A stretch of 64,000 nt of DNA from Ovis canadensis (taxonomy: Eukaryota > Chordata > Mammalia > Artiodactyla > Bovidae): contig NC_091246.1 in the NCBI RefSeq assembly GCF_042477335.2, positions 113,117,001 to 113,181,000 on the forward strand. The letters run 5' to 3'. How positions within the stretch are numbered: the first letter of the stretch is position 1; every line of letters starts with the position of its first letter. Both the position numbers and the translations under genes were made by a program. The notes below the pieces were generated by a model that had not been told where the DNA came from, ran no database searches, and saw only the letters and a program-made list of their open reading frames with translations. Of the stretch, positions 48,701 through 57,510 are shown piece after piece.

Positions 48701-51700
48701 CTGGCATTCAGTCCCTCTCCAACCATTCAACAATCCAGTCAGGTCACCTTTCTTCTTCCATCTTCTTACTATAAACATTTCAAACACAGGAGAGTTGAAA
48801 GAAGAACAAAACGTACCCTAAAGGGGAGCAAAATAAGCTACCCCAAAATGTGCCACTTTGGCATGTGGATTGTTTCAAGCAGAAGGCAATTTATGACCCA
48901 GGAGACTCAGGCAAAGCTTTTTACCTTTCCCAGAATAGCCTACTGCAGTCCATAGGGTCTAAGAGTCAGACACGACTGAGTGACTGAACTTAGCTGATAA
49001 CAACCTGAAAGAGCTTAGAAAGGAGGCCTATACCAAGAAATACTGGTAAATACTAGATAACTTTTTACATTAGATACTAAATACTAAAGATAACTTTTTG
49101 TATTAAAAGATAATATTATGATAAAGATACTAAGTACTAAAGATAAATTTTTAATATTAGAAAGACTTACCTACATGTAATAGCAAACATCTGATTTGCT
49201 CTCCTTGTCTTCCTGTGAATTATGTTCCTCCCCTTTGAAGTCCCAGACCCCTATAGTCTTTCTCCTTAGCTCAGGATGGTATATAAGCCTCATCCACTGA
49301 CAGTTCTTGAGCCTTTCACATCTTTGTGAGACTCCCACACATATGAAATTAAATTTTTTTTCTCCTATTAATCTATCTTTGGTTTTAGTTGCTAAATCGT
49401 GTCTCACTCTTGCAACTCCATGGACTGTAGCCCACCAGGCTCCTCAGGATTCCCCAGGTAATAATACTGGAGTGGGTTGCCATTTTGTTCTACAGGTTCT
49501 CCCCAACTTTATGTCAATTAAATTATTTTGCTCACTCTTCCCTTGTGGCTCAGCTGGTAAAGAATTCGCCTGCAATGCGGGAGAACTGGGTTTGATCCCT
49601 GGGTTGGGAAGATCCCCTGGAGAAGGGAAAGGTTACCCCACTCCAGTATTCTGGCCTGGAGAATTCAGTGGACTGTATAGTCCATGGAGTTGCAAAGAGC
49701 TGGACACAACTGAGCGACTTTCACTCCCTTAACTCAAAGAACCTAAAAGGGAAGAAGGGAAAACTTTCCCTGTTCATACCCACATACCCCAAGAGGTTCA
49801 GACATTGAACACATGCCCACAAATGCTCAGCTGTCACTTTCCCCCATTGAACCACTTAAATATTTCTCAAGGTTGTGACACTCTGACGTAAATGGTTTCA
49901 GACTGCCATCTTTCATAGGTCTTTCTTCTCCTACATAATCACAATGGCAATATCTTGCCTAAGAAAATCAGAAGTGACTTTCTAATATTCAATTTTCCCA
50001 AAAATGTCTCCTATAACTTTTGTTATTGACTCAACAATTATTTCCTGAATGAATGTAGTCCTTTTTCTGTAGTACTACATTCCAAATAAGTGTCTGAGTC
50101 ATACAACCTGCAATACAGTGACAATAAATTAACATAACTGAGGTTCTATCACCTCTCCAGTTCTAATTAGGTGCACAGAGATCTATGATTGTAGCAACTG
50201 TTTATTGTTTATGGTTCCTCAAGAGATCAGCTAACAAGAAACAAATCAAACCAAATTAAAAAAACTTTGCAAGTGACAACTCACATATCCTGCCAATCTT
50301 CCAACACTACTAAAACCAAAGGATAACTCAGTAGCAATTTCTACCTTGCTATTTTTAGTTTCTCACAAGTCTCCTTTTTTATTTCAACTGTTTTGGATTT
50401 TCTTTACATGATTAACACTATTTTAATAAAAGCTCACTTTCTAGTAAATTTTTAGTAGAATGTTTATTATTTCTCTGGTTAAAAACCATAATCTATTATC
50501 TTACCCATCCATAAGCAGTACTTCGCTCATGTTCCTGAGTGACATCAGCTACATACGCAAATATCACAGAGAACGTGACTGAGAAGACTCCAGATATGGA
50601 AATCATTGCAAAATACCACCTATAAAAAGATTATTTTAAGCATTCATGAGAGAAGTAGTGTATATACACTTTTATAATCAAAACCAACGATATTATGTAA
50701 AGGTTATACACCAAAATATAAATTGTAAAAATACATGTATATTTAAAGATATAAAGGACAACTAATAAAATTATAATCAAGATGGAGAGGAAGTAGAAAC
50801 ATACCAATATTGTCATTGCTCAAGGGGTGTTAGTACATGCAGTTTAAAAAAAAGAAAAAGTAGGAGTATGCAGTAAAGTTAGTTTTAATGGTAGCCAGAA
50901 CAGAAATTAAAACTTTCTAAATTTCTGAGTTTTAGCTGAGAAAAATACATATACACAAAAGCAGGAAGCATTTTAAAAATTAATATAAGACAAAAAATTT
51001 CTACCATATAAAATAGATGCTTAACAAAAATCTAGTTAAAATATTAGCCAACAGAATCTCATAGAACAAAATGTAGTATTTTAATTCTAGGATGTAATGA
51101 TGTTTCAATATTAGAAATCTATTAATATAATTAATCATGGTAACAGATTTAAGGAGAAAATTCAAATAATCTCCACTGATACTAATGGCATCAAAGCTTG
51201 ATATTCCCTTGATTTTAAAAAAGAAAATCTCTAAACAAAATAGGAACTAGTATTTTTCAACCCAAAAGCTAGCTTGATATTCAAGGATGAAACATAAAAT
51301 TTCCTTCATATACATGAGGAAGATAGGCCCATAATCATCAATTTTATTTAACAATAATAAAAGATTTTTATTTTATGCATTAGTCAATACAAGCAATAGA
51401 AGCAGCTGCATGACAACTGGAAGAGAAGAGGTAAAATCATTTTAAGATCCTAAAGAAAAAAATTGTAAGATATTGAGAGGACAAAAAACCTAATGCATCA
51501 GAAAAGTAGGACTTGTTCTTGAACAGAAAGAATCAATACCAAAAAGTATTTTATAAAAATCTATCTGGTAGGAACCAAAATGATTCCTTATAGGTACTCA
51601 ACACATTTAGAACATGACAAATATTGACATAAAATTCCTATCAGATAACCAAACGAGAGTATTCACATTGAGTATCCCCCAAATCTATCAGTTGCATTTA

Positions 51701-52996
51701 AACCCAAAATGACTGAAACACAAAAGACCCTTCCATTCTAAACTGTGTTATTCACATAGGAATAGCATCTCAGCAACAGGAATTCTGACCAAAATATCAT
51801 TCATTCTTTGGGCTCAATAAAAACTAAGTTACAAGTCAGGTACAAATTTCAACACATTTTTATTAACCAAATGACTTTGGTTATTACATGCTAATTATTC
51901 TTTCCCTATTTATTATGAAAAAATAAGGTCAAATTAAAATTCACATTATGATTCAGAATAGGCTGCTGGACATAATACAGTACACACTAAAGTGACTCCT
52001 GCCCCCTTTTAAAAAATTAATTCATTTTTGTCTGCACTGGGTCTTTGTTGCTGGATGCAGGCTTTCACGAGTTGTGGTGGGTGGGCTTCTCATTGCGGTG
52101 GCTTATTGTGGGGCACCAGCTCTAGGGCACGAGGCTTCAATAGCTGTGGCACACTGGCCTACTTGCCCAGTGGCATGTGGAATCTTCCTGGGCCAGGGAT
52201 CAAATTCGTGTCCCGAGCACTGGCAGACAGAATTCCAACTGGACCATCAGGAAAGTTGGACTCTTGACTTTTGATGTAAACTATGTTCATGTCAGTGCCC
52301 TAGAACAGGGGTCTTCAACCCCCAGGCAGTGGACTGTGGCCTGTTAGGAAGCGGGCCACCCAGTGAGAGGTGAGCAAGAGAAGCTTCACCTGCTGTTCCC
52401 CATGGCTCCCCAATGCTCTCATTACAACCAGAAACACACACCCACCCCTCCTTGTCTGTGAAAAAATTGTCTTCCATGAAACTGGTTCCTGGTGCCAAAA
52501 AGCTTGGGGATTGCTGCATGAGCTGACAAAAACAACATATCTTCAAAGTCAAATGAGCCACAACTGAGTGAGTACAGAGACTGCCCCCTCTCAGGACCCA
52601 ATCATGTAACTTACCTCATGACAAAAACAACTGCCCTTAGAGACACCTTTTATTTCTATTTCTTCACCTAAGTAACTATCTTAGACATTCATGTCCTCAT
52701 TTATAAAATGGGCATGATGGCAACTGCCTACTTGTTTTCAGTATTAGCAAAGAGTTCAAATGAAAATACAGGAACAATTGCTCTGCAAAGGTTGAAAAGT
52801 GCACTGTAGATGTATTGTCCATATGTGACTCCAAACAGACAGTCATGATGGAGGGCCTAGTCACTCACCATGGACTGATTCTCATCAGTGGAATTGGGAA
52901 GCAGGTGAAGAAGACAGTGACAAGAAGAAAGGGCTTCCTTCCCCACACATCAGACAGTGCACCTATGAGTGGGGCACTCAAAAACGAGAGCAGACC
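24499..52996 (-). CDS. MFSD14B: MFSD14B (HIATL1), major facilitator family membrane protein, nine 3' coding exons
   Basis: Join on the minus strand: 52,996-52,869; 50,619-50,505; 46,656-46,438; 45,568-45,455; 40,874-40,803; 29,043-28,931; 27,469-27,372; 25,611-25,469; 24,750-24,499. All internal borders have AG/GT and the phase is continuous, giving 417 codons plus TAA. The product is a 12-helix MFS transporter-like protein. The MFS motif A appears as [10 protein letters not shown], and PESLPEKM closes the first six-helix bundle. PALYGFIFY belongs to helix 11 and the C-tail carries DIEPLL. MFSD14B is favoured over its paralogue MFSD14A by [44 protein letters not shown] and the tail [13 protein letters not shown]. 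The amino-terminal ~89 residues (helix 1) and the promoter lie beyond the window. Substrate is not firmly established. Family work points to Golgi/endosomal membranes. Confidence 0.96.
24751..25468 (-). other. MFSD14B last intron
   Basis: Contains an A-rich run at about 24,822-24,855 and otherwise unique AT-rich sequence. No further exon seen. Confidence 0.7.
25469..25611 (-). CDS. MFSD14B: MFSD14B exon: helix 11
   Basis: 143 bp: [36 protein letters not shown] and [11 protein letters not shown]. The loop after helix 11 is the most divergent part relative to the human protein as I recall it. Acceptor CTGATTTAG, donor GTAATTTGG. Confidence 0.95.
25612..27371 (-). other. MFSD14B intron, largely unique
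   Basis: No young transposon. The open frame at 25,999-26,184 lacks splice support and recognisable domains. T- and A-rich runs lie near 26,547-26,560 and 26,647-26,660. Confidence 0.65.
27372..27469 (-). CDS. MFSD14B: MFSD14B exon: helix 10
   Basis: 98 bp: [32 protein letters not shown], then the first base of a Gly codon. Acceptor TGTCATTGCAG, donor GTGAGGTCA. Confidence 0.94.
27470..28930 (-). other. MFSD14B intron, largely unique
   Basis: No young repeat. Weak MIR-like traces near 28,505-28,560. Nothing else supported. Confidence 0.6.
28931..29043 (-). CDS. MFSD14B: MFSD14B exon: helix 9
   Basis: 113 bp: [30 protein letters not shown] and YGFGSQA, with the last Trp codon split (TG|G). 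Acceptor CCTTTGCTTTGCAG, donor GTAAGTTTC. Confidence 0.95.
29278..29590 (-). mobile_element. BovB LINE 3' tail, diverged
   Basis: Reverse-strand BovB: CTCAAACTCATGTCCATTGA, CAACCATCTCATCCTCTG-like and GGTGGCCAAAGTATT segments in order. Intronic. Confidence 0.85.
29656..29852 (-). mobile_element. Bov-tA SINE
   Basis: Reverse-strand Bov-tA: GTCTTTGCAACCCCATGGAC, CAGGCAAGAATACCAGAGTG and TTTACTGTCTGAGCCACCA. Confidence 0.88.
30195..32935 (+). mobile_element. BovB LINE, near full length but internally deleted
   Basis: Covers the amino-terminal endonuclease ([28 protein letters not shown] at about 30,928-30,960; SDHHLL at about 31,206), the reverse transcriptase (RYADDTT, YADD codons at 32,180-32,191) and the 3' tail (GACTTAGCAACTGAAC). 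A jump near 31,570 removes about 385 bp that the copy at 37,648 retains. Many stops and frameshifts. In MFSD14B it is antisense to the gene. Confidence 0.9.
33080..33712 (-). mobile_element. BovB LINE 3' portion, inverted relative to its neighbour
   Basis: Reverse-strand BovB from the tail (TTGTTCAGTTGCCTAGTCAT) up to the ASGPITSWQ-equivalent region (CTCTAATTGCCATGAAGT). It lies tail-to-tail with the 30,195-32,935 copy, about 145 bp apart. Confidence 0.9.
36911..37640 (+). pseudogene. L1 ORF1, best preserved copy in the window
   Basis: Open for 186 codons: [37 protein letters not shown] (coiled coil), [19 protein letters not shown] and [18 protein letters not shown] (RNA-recognition-like part). 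A frameshift near 37,450 ends the open frame. The rest continues out of frame to the BovB junction. It would not yield a full ORF1 protein. Confidence 0.85.
37648..39530 (+). mobile_element. BovB LINE nested in the L1
   Basis: Begins in the middle of BovB (CCATTCAGGTATGACC) and includes [46 protein letters not shown] and YADD codons at 38,772-38,783. It ends AGAACTGAACTG. An 8-bp repeat AAGAAGGA at 37,640-37,647 and 39,531-39,538 looks like its target-site duplication. About 170 bp of the RT core is missing near 38,642, though the 30,195 copy retains it. Confidence 0.88.
40544..40802 (-). other. Unique intron segment beside an MFSD14B exon
   Basis: AT-rich. A TTTCAGATTAAAAATGTTT and A13 run near 40,742-40,773 may be the end of an old diverged repeat that I cannot name. 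Confidence 0.45.
40803..40874 (-). CDS. MFSD14B: MFSD14B exon: helix 8
   Basis: Small 72-bp exon, 24 codons: [12 protein letters not shown] and [12 protein letters not shown]. Acceptor CATTTTCACAG, donor GTGAGTGTT. It is in frame at both ends, so skipping it would remove one helix without a frameshift. The next intron is the transposon-rich 11.8-kb one. Confidence 0.95.
41600..41740 (+). mobile_element. MIR SINE, diverged
   Basis: TCAAATCACACAATTAGCTA followed by AGCCAGAACTTCTGGTTCCC matches the MIR core and 3' order (CAAGGTCACACAGCTAG-type, then GAGCCAGGATTCGAACCC-type). Old mammalian SINE. Confidence 0.6.
41765..41964 (-). mobile_element. Bov-tA SINE
   Basis: Reverse-strand Bov-tA: TTGCAACCCCGTGGACTGTA, AATACCAGAGTGGGTTGCC and TTGAGCCACCAGGGAAGCCC. 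Confidence 0.9.
41970..42215 (-). mobile_element. Cetartiodactyl-type L1 3' end
   Basis: Plus-strand TTTTTAATTGAAGTACAGTT, GATTTACAATGTTGTATTAA and GTGCTATACAGTAGGACTTT are the reverse complement of an L1 3' UTR common in cetartiodactyls. Confidence 0.75.
42216..43330 (-). mobile_element. Old L1M element, split by a Bov-tA
   Basis: Plus-strand CATTTCATATAAATGGAATC, TTTAGCATAACGTTTTCAA and GGACACTTTGAGGAACCACC are reverse L1M sequence. Bov-tA is inserted at 42,309-42,524. Confidence 0.75.
42309..42524 (+). mobile_element. Bov-tA SINE, full length, with pol III B box
   Basis: Starts GGGTTTCCCTGGTGGC and contains a perfect B box GGTTCGATCCC at about 42,364-42,374. It ends near GAGCAACTAGTATAGC. 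Flanks AGTATTGATAT (42,298) and AGTATTAATAC (42,525) are an imperfect target-site duplication. Confidence 0.92.
43468..43852 (+). mobile_element. BovB LINE 3' tail
   Basis: AGAGCTGGACTGTGAAGAAA through GGGGTCGCAAAGAGTCAGAT to GACTGAACTGAACTGA. 5'-truncated and intronic. Confidence 0.9.
44019..44253 (+). mobile_element. Bov-tA SINE with CA microsatellite tail
   Basis: GGCTTCCCAGGGAGCGC through CCACTCCAGTATTCTTGCC to GACTGACTGAGCACGTAC. A (CA)8-type repeat follows at about 44,234-44,250. Confidence 0.9.
44740..44896 (-). mobile_element. CHR-type tRNA-derived SINE
   Basis: Reverse strand: AACATGTGGGATCTTACTTC, CCAACCAGGGACCGAACCT and AACCACTGGACTGCCAGGAA match the tRNA-like head of CHR SINEs of cetartiodactyls. 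Confidence 0.8.
45187..45392 (-). mobile_element. Bov-tA SINE close to an exon
   Basis: Reverse-strand Bov-tA: GTGACTCCATGGACTGTAGT, AATACTGGAGTGGGTTTCC and CTTACCAGCTGAGTTACCC. It lies about 60 bp downstream of the exon ending at 45,455. Confidence 0.9.
45455..45568 (-). CDS. MFSD14B: MFSD14B exon: end of central loop and helix 7
   Basis: 114 bp, 38 codons: [29 protein letters not shown] and SSFFLYLRQ. Acceptor TTATTTCTAG, donor GTGAGTAAGG. A Bov-tA SINE ends only about 60 bp downstream of the donor. Confidence 0.95.
46438..46656 (-). CDS. MFSD14B: MFSD14B exon: helices 5-6 and start of the central loop
   Basis: 219 bp, exactly 73 codons. [19 protein letters not shown] (helix 5), [19 protein letters not shown] (helix 6), then [16 protein letters not shown] and [10 protein letters not shown] (central cytoplasmic loop). 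Acceptor TTTCTCCATAG, donor GTAAATAAA (a weaker +5 position than its neighbours). Confidence 0.95.
46657..48020 (-). other. MFSD14B intron, unique AT-rich part
   Basis: No young repeat and no supported exon. Confidence 0.6.
48020..48115 (+). mobile_element. MIR SINE, diverged
   Basis: TAACTGGCATTTTACAGATG, AAGAACCGAGCTAGAGAC and AACTAAGTCATGACC follow the MIR core (CATTTTACAGATGAGGAAAC-type). Confidence 0.7.
48116..48937 (-). other. MFSD14B intron, unassigned part
   Basis: No exon or recent repeat seen. Confidence 0.5.
48938..48991 (+). mobile_element. Bov-tA/BovB 3' end fragment
   Basis: CTACTGCAGTCCATAGGGTC and AGACACGACTGAGTGACTGA match the shared Bov-tA/BovB 3' end only. Confidence 0.8.
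49379..49505 (-). mobile_element. Bov-tA SINE fragment
   Basis: Reverse-strand: TTGCAACTCCATGGACTGTA and AATACTGGAGTGGGTTGCC. Confidence 0.88.
49540..49728 (+). mobile_element. Bov-tA SINE
   Basis: CCCTTGTGGCTCAGCTGGTA (A-box region), GGTTTGATCCCTGGGTTGGG (B-box region) and GAGCTGGACACAACTGAGCG. Opposite orientation to the SINE 35 bp to its left. Confidence 0.9.
50505..50619 (-). CDS. MFSD14B: MFSD14B exon: helix 4
   Basis: 115 bp between acceptor CTTTTTATAG and donor GTAAGATAA. It encodes [19 protein letters not shown] and [19 protein letters not shown], completing the split Trp codon of the previous exon and ending in phase 0. Confidence 0.95.
50620..52014 (-). other. MFSD14B intron, AT-rich
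   Basis: Very AT-rich with no clear young element. Probably very old repeat debris (for example around 51,000-51,560) that I cannot assign. Confidence 0.45.
52015..52259 (-). mobile_element. CHR-type SINE
   Basis: Reverse-strand: GGCTTCTCATTGCGGTGGCT, CAATAGCTGTGGCACACTGG and GGCCAGGGATCAAATTCGTG, ending ACCATCAGGAAAGTTGG. Confidence 0.82.
52306..52516 (+). mobile_element. MER1-type non-autonomous hAT (Charlie) DNA transposon
   Basis: Terminal CAGGGGTCTTCAACCCCCAG, then GGCCTGTTAGGAAGCGGGCC, and at the other end AATTGTCTTCCATGAAACTG and GGTGCCAAAAAGCTTGGGGA. The ends form the inverted termini expected of MER1. It encodes no transposase. Confidence 0.82.
52869..52996 (-). CDS. MFSD14B: MFSD14B exon: helices 2-3 and MFS motif A
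   Basis: Acceptor TTCTTCTCCAG before GGTCTGCTC and donor GTGAGTGAC after CATG. 128 bp, starting in phase 0 and ending inside a Trp codon. It encodes [30 protein letters not shown] and IPLMRISP. Motif A ([10 protein letters not shown]) is at 52,963-52,934. This is the most 5' exon found in the window. Confidence 0.95.
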
Positions 52997-53349
52997 CTGG
53001 AGAAGAAAGCAGAAGCAAGGGTCAAATTTATAATGTGATTCCCCCAATTACTTATAATTTTCATTTTCTAAATGAATTTCTAAATGCTCTAATTCATTTT
53101 AGTGGCTCTGAAACAGAATAATTTGTAACATTAAATACAACCTGTTTTTTTAAAAAAAGATTCTAACAAAATTTGTAAGCATGCTATTTGAGAGGGAAGA
53201 AAAGGATAAAAGCTTGTTTTCTGGGTGAAACTGGAAAAGTGAGGTGATATGAAATATATATACTCATAGCTGGCCCTTAATGTGAACACACACCAAAGGT
53301 ATGGGAAGAACCCAGACACTTAATTCATTTTATAAAAACATACAGCATA

Positions 53350-53465
53350 TCTATTACGTGCAAAGCTCTGAATTAAGTGGTGAAAGGAAGACACTCAGAT
53401 GAATATGTACTTTCTGCTCTTAAAGGGCTTGTAAGCTAATAGGGATAAACAGGATGAATGTGCAT
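53350..53465 (+). mobile_element. Old mammalian repeat (L2/MIR-like)
   Basis: ATCTATTACGTGCAAAGCTC and CTCTTAAAGGGCTTGTAAGC resemble the widespread old motif with CTACTATGTGCCAGGCAC and GGAGCTTACATTC. Family uncertain. Confidence 0.45.
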
Positions 53466-53518
53466 ATACTAAATGTCCATAAAAGAAGTAGATTCTATTT
53501 GTCTGATGAATTTAGGAT

Positions 53519-54159
53519 CAGTTCAGTTCAGTTCAGTCGCTCAGTCGTGTCCGACTCTTTGCGACCCCATGAATCGCAGCACGCCAGGCTTCCCTGTCCA
53601 TCACCAACTCCCGGAGTTCACTCAGATTCACATTCATCAAGTCAGTGATGCCATCCAGCCATCTCATCCTCTGTCATCCTCTTCTTCTCCTGCCCCCAGT
53701 CCCTCCCAGCATCAGAGTCTTTTCCAATGAGTCAACTCTTCGCATGAGGTGGCCAAAGTATTGGAGTTTCAGCTTTAGTATCATTCCTTCCAAAGAAATC
53801 CCAGGGCTGATCTCCTTCAGAATGGACTGGTTGGATCTCCTTGCAGTCCAAGGGACTCTCAAGAGTCTTCTCCAACACCACAGTTCAAAAGCATCAATTC
53901 TTCAGCGCTCAGCTTTCTTCATAGTCCAACTCTCACATCCATACATGACCACTGGAAAAACCATAGCCTTGACTAGATGGACCTTAGTCGGCAAAGTAAT
54001 ATCTCTGCTTTTGAATATGCTATCTAGGTTGGTCATAACTTTTCTTCCAAGGAGTAAGCGTCTTTTAATTTCATGGCTGCAGTCACTATCTGCAGTGATT
54101 TTGGAGCCCCAAAAAATAAAAGTCTGACACTGTTTCCACTGTTTTCCCATCTATTTCCC
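53519..54159 (-). mobile_element. BovB LINE, 5'-truncated, perfect 13-bp target-site duplication
   Basis: Reverse-strand BovB starting TTCAGTTCAGTTCAGTCGC and ending in the TSWQIDG-equivalent region. ATGAATTTAGGAT at 53,506-53,518 and 54,160-54,172 flanks it exactly. Low divergence suggests a fairly recent insertion. Confidence 0.93.
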
Positions 54160-54172
54160 ATGAATTTAGGAT

Positions 54173-55704
54173 AGAGATAATGAAAAGTTGCACAAGAGTT
54201 GAGGCTAAAGGGAGGCAAGAGCACCACCACACATAAGCAAAGAAAGTAAAAAAACCTCACATTTATCACTTCCTCATAATTTGCTAGTCACTCTGCTGGC
54301 TGACCACTTCCATATCAATTTCGTTTTTGATGTCAGGGCCCCCTGAGGTGGCCACAGGCTTGCCTCTCAGACTCTGTTGGTGCCACTGTCCTCCCTTTAG
54401 ATGCTATGCCTATATGCATGGCCACCACCACCTACATTATGAATAGTTTTCCAATCTCTCTTCTGAGTTCTGTGTCTATAGTCAAATGGACTTTCCTACT
54501 TGGACATTTAACATGAACACTGTTCCCTATAAACCTGACCAAACACCCACACTTCCTATCTTGGCTAAGAAGCTGTCCAGACCTTCCCCATCATTCCTTT
54601 GCTCCCCAAGGTGATTTTTCAGACCATTCTCTTATAATGACCTCTCTTGGTCTATCCCCAGCTGTGATGCATTTCAGCATTTCTTGTCTGGATTTAAATA
54701 AAAAAATCCTCTGTTCCCTGCCCTTGGTTCTACTTCCTTTCAACCTGTCCTCCACATAATCCCAAGAGAAACCTTGATGAGCTGCAGACTTCAGTTCTTT
54801 GATCCCCTGTTTAAAATCCCAACTGTACAGAATTGAAATTCTTCAAGTGTTTGAACTCTGCTTTTAAATAGTAAAATTAAAAATGAGTGGTGGAAAACCA
54901 AGATAGATGAGATAAAAGCGGGGAGATGTTGATAAATAATGAAACTAGATGATGAGTACATGGGTGTTTATTATCTTATCTCCTTTTGTATATCTGAATT
55001 TTCATAATATATTAAAAAAAACCCTTCAGCACAGCATACAGATAGAATCCTTCAAAATGTAGTACCTAGCACACATCCTACGTTTTGGCTATATGCAATA
55101 CTTCTTAGTTTTCTGAACATACTACATTCCTTTGTGCAAATGGGCATTTGCAAGGCCCTTGCTGTGCTTGTAGGCATTTTCCACACTTGGACCTGGTAAA
55201 CTACTAGTCATTCTTTTCAACTCTGGGCCAGGAGTACCTCTTCCTCTATTTTCTTAGCTACTCAAACAGAATTAATCACACTCGTTTCTGAGGGGTGCAA
55301 AACAAATAACTCCTGTCTCCACTCTGGCACATATCTCTTCTATTGTAACTATAATACACTATTACAATTACTTGTTACTTGTCTATCTTCTTTATTAGAT
55401 TAGAAATTGAGATTAAGGTTAGAGGAATGATCTTCTTTCATCTCTGTACCCTTGGTACCTACCACACAGTCTGGTGATAAAGGTTTGCAAAGAAGTTTGG
55501 TAACCTGAATAGAACTTTTATGAGGAAATCAACTCATGTTTCTAAGGCTGAGAAGAGAAACAACAGGATTCTAATCCGCTATCAGCCACTAGTAAACCCA
55601 GAGACAATGGGCCAGGAGACAGGTAAACCGAAGCAAGGGGGAGGTAAGACTAAGACTCAGTGGAGGGGAGGTAAGCTTAGGAGAAAAGCATTTGACTCCT
55701 CTGA
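54173..55704 (-). other. MFSD14B intron, mostly unique
   Basis: No supported exon. TACATGGGTGTTTATTATC and AATTTTCATAATATATTAAA at about 54,956-55,018 look like the end of an old repeat, not assigned. Confidence 0.5.
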
Positions 55705-55778
55705 AATAAATTAATTATTATTAATTTATTATTAATATTATTTATTATTTATTTATTATTATTAATTATTATTAATCT
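55705..55778. repeat. TTA/TTTA-rich simple repeat
   Basis: Run of TTATTATTAA, TTTATTATTTATTTATTATT and similar words, immediately before a BovB 5' truncation point. Confidence 0.9.
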
Positions 55779-56312
55779 ATGCGTATCCTTGGAAGAAAAG
55801 CTATGACAAAACTAGACAACATATTAAAAAGCAGAGACATTACTTTGCCAACAAAGGTCCTTACATTCAAAGCTATGGTTTTCCCAGTAGTCATGTATGC
55901 ATGTGAGAGTTGGACCCTAATGAAGGCTGAGCACTGAAGAAGTGATGCTTTTGAACTGTGGTGCTGGAGAAGACTCTTGAGAGTCCCCTGGACTGCAAGG
56001 AGATCAAACCAATCAATCCTAAAGGAAATCAATCCTGAATATTCAATGGAGGAACTGACGCTGAAGCTGAAGCTCCAATACTCTGGCCACCTGATGGGAA
56101 GAGCTGACTCATTAGAAAAGACCCTGATGCTGGGAAAGATTGAAGGCGGGAGGAGAAGGGGACGACAGAGGACTAGATAGTTGGATGATATCACTGACTC
56201 AATGGACATGAGTTTGAGCAAGCTCAGGGAGATGCTGATGGACAGGGAGGTCTGGTATGCTGCAGTCCATGGGATTGCAAAGAGTTGGACAAGACTGAGT
56301 GACTGAACAACA
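55779..56312 (+). mobile_element. BovB LINE 3' tail
   Basis: CCTTGGAAGAAAAGCTATGA through GGAGGAGAAGGGGACGACAG-like sequence to GACTGAGTGACTGAACAAC. Inverted relative to the copy at 53,519. Confidence 0.9.
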
Positions 56313-56865
56313 AGGCATCAAACTGTGCAATTTATAAGACACATTGGATTTCTAGCATTTGGTCTGTTTTTGCATCAAAAGAGTTAAATGATCTCTTTAA
56401 CTGCAGAGCCAAACAACTGCAGAAGCAGGGCTGAAATTCATGCCCTGCAACATCAGTTTTATAAATTTAGAAAAGCAAATCTTTTACGTTGCTTTAAAAT
56501 CCTCTAAAAATATCAAATACCTGAGTTCTTGGGTAGTATAGAACTGGTCAAGAAAAACATGGTAATAAATTTAAGAGGCCAAAAGAATAGAAATAAGAAT
56601 CATCTCAAAAACAGTAACAAAATCTAAACACAAAGAACCCTGGAAAATTTTTTGGACAGTTCTGATTTTATATTTCATACAATAAGATATGGAATGCATG
56701 CCATTAAAACAAAGGACATGAGAAGGCCAAGAATTAAAGTTTTATTTAAAATAATGCAGTTTTTACAAAAAAAAAAAAAAGATACTATTATCTAGATTCT
56801 GGATTTCAATTGTAATTTAATCTATTAAGTAATTATTATTTTAAAATAATGCTCAGTGACAACTG

Positions 56866-57042
56866 TTGTTCAGTTGCTCAGTAGTGTCTGACTCTTTGTG
56901 ACCCCATGGACTGCAGCCCACCAGGCTCCCCTGTTTTACACCATCTCCAGAGTTTGCTCAAACTCATGTCCATTGAAAAGATGATGCCATTCAACTATCT
57001 CATCCTCTGTCACCCCCTTCTCCTCCTGACCTCAATCTTTCA
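56866..57042 (-). mobile_element. BovB LINE 3' tail, short
   Basis: TTGTTCAGTTGCTCAGTAGT and CAAACTCATGTCCATTGAAA on the reverse strand. Confidence 0.85.
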
Positions 57043-57384
57043 ATCATTAAAAGATCATTATATTTTTTAAAAATAATTCTCAGTGACAATAGATACTCAA
57101 AATAGCCTCTGGGAGAACCTACATTTATTATGATGCTGAAATACAATCTAATAAAATACTTGCCTCTTTGGAAAACTTGTATTTCTCAAAAATCAAAGAC
57201 TTTCTGCTGTTTCAGAATTACTTCTTCATCACCCAGTCCATCCTAGATCCTATCATGACACATTATTAGAACAGCAGATTGAGAGGGATATCTGTACCTT
57301 GACTGGGCAAGTACTGCCGCAGCCCTAAAGAGGAAGAGCACGATTTGCAAATGAGAAAATATTTAAAGATTAAAACCAGGCTGG

Positions 57385-57510
57385 AACTTCCCTGGTGGTC
57401 CAGTGGTTAAGGCGCCACACTCCGAATGCAGCGGACACAGGTTTGATCCCTGGTCTGAGAACTAAGATACCACATGCCACAAAGCATGGGCAAACAACAA
57501 CAACACCAGA
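57385..57510 (+). mobile_element. CHR-type tRNA-derived SINE
   Basis: CTTCCCTGGTGGTCCAGTGG and GGTTTGATCCCTGGTCTGAG (B box) followed by a CAACAACAACA tail. Confidence 0.85.

Noticed and set aside
57294-57330. Possible MFSD14B upstream exon ending in GTCAAG before GTACAG on the minus strand
   Set aside because: Translation gives GLRQYLPSQ-like sequence and not the expected MNGLIQGVK. No acceptor or helix-1 sequence nearby. The first exons are more likely beyond 64,000.
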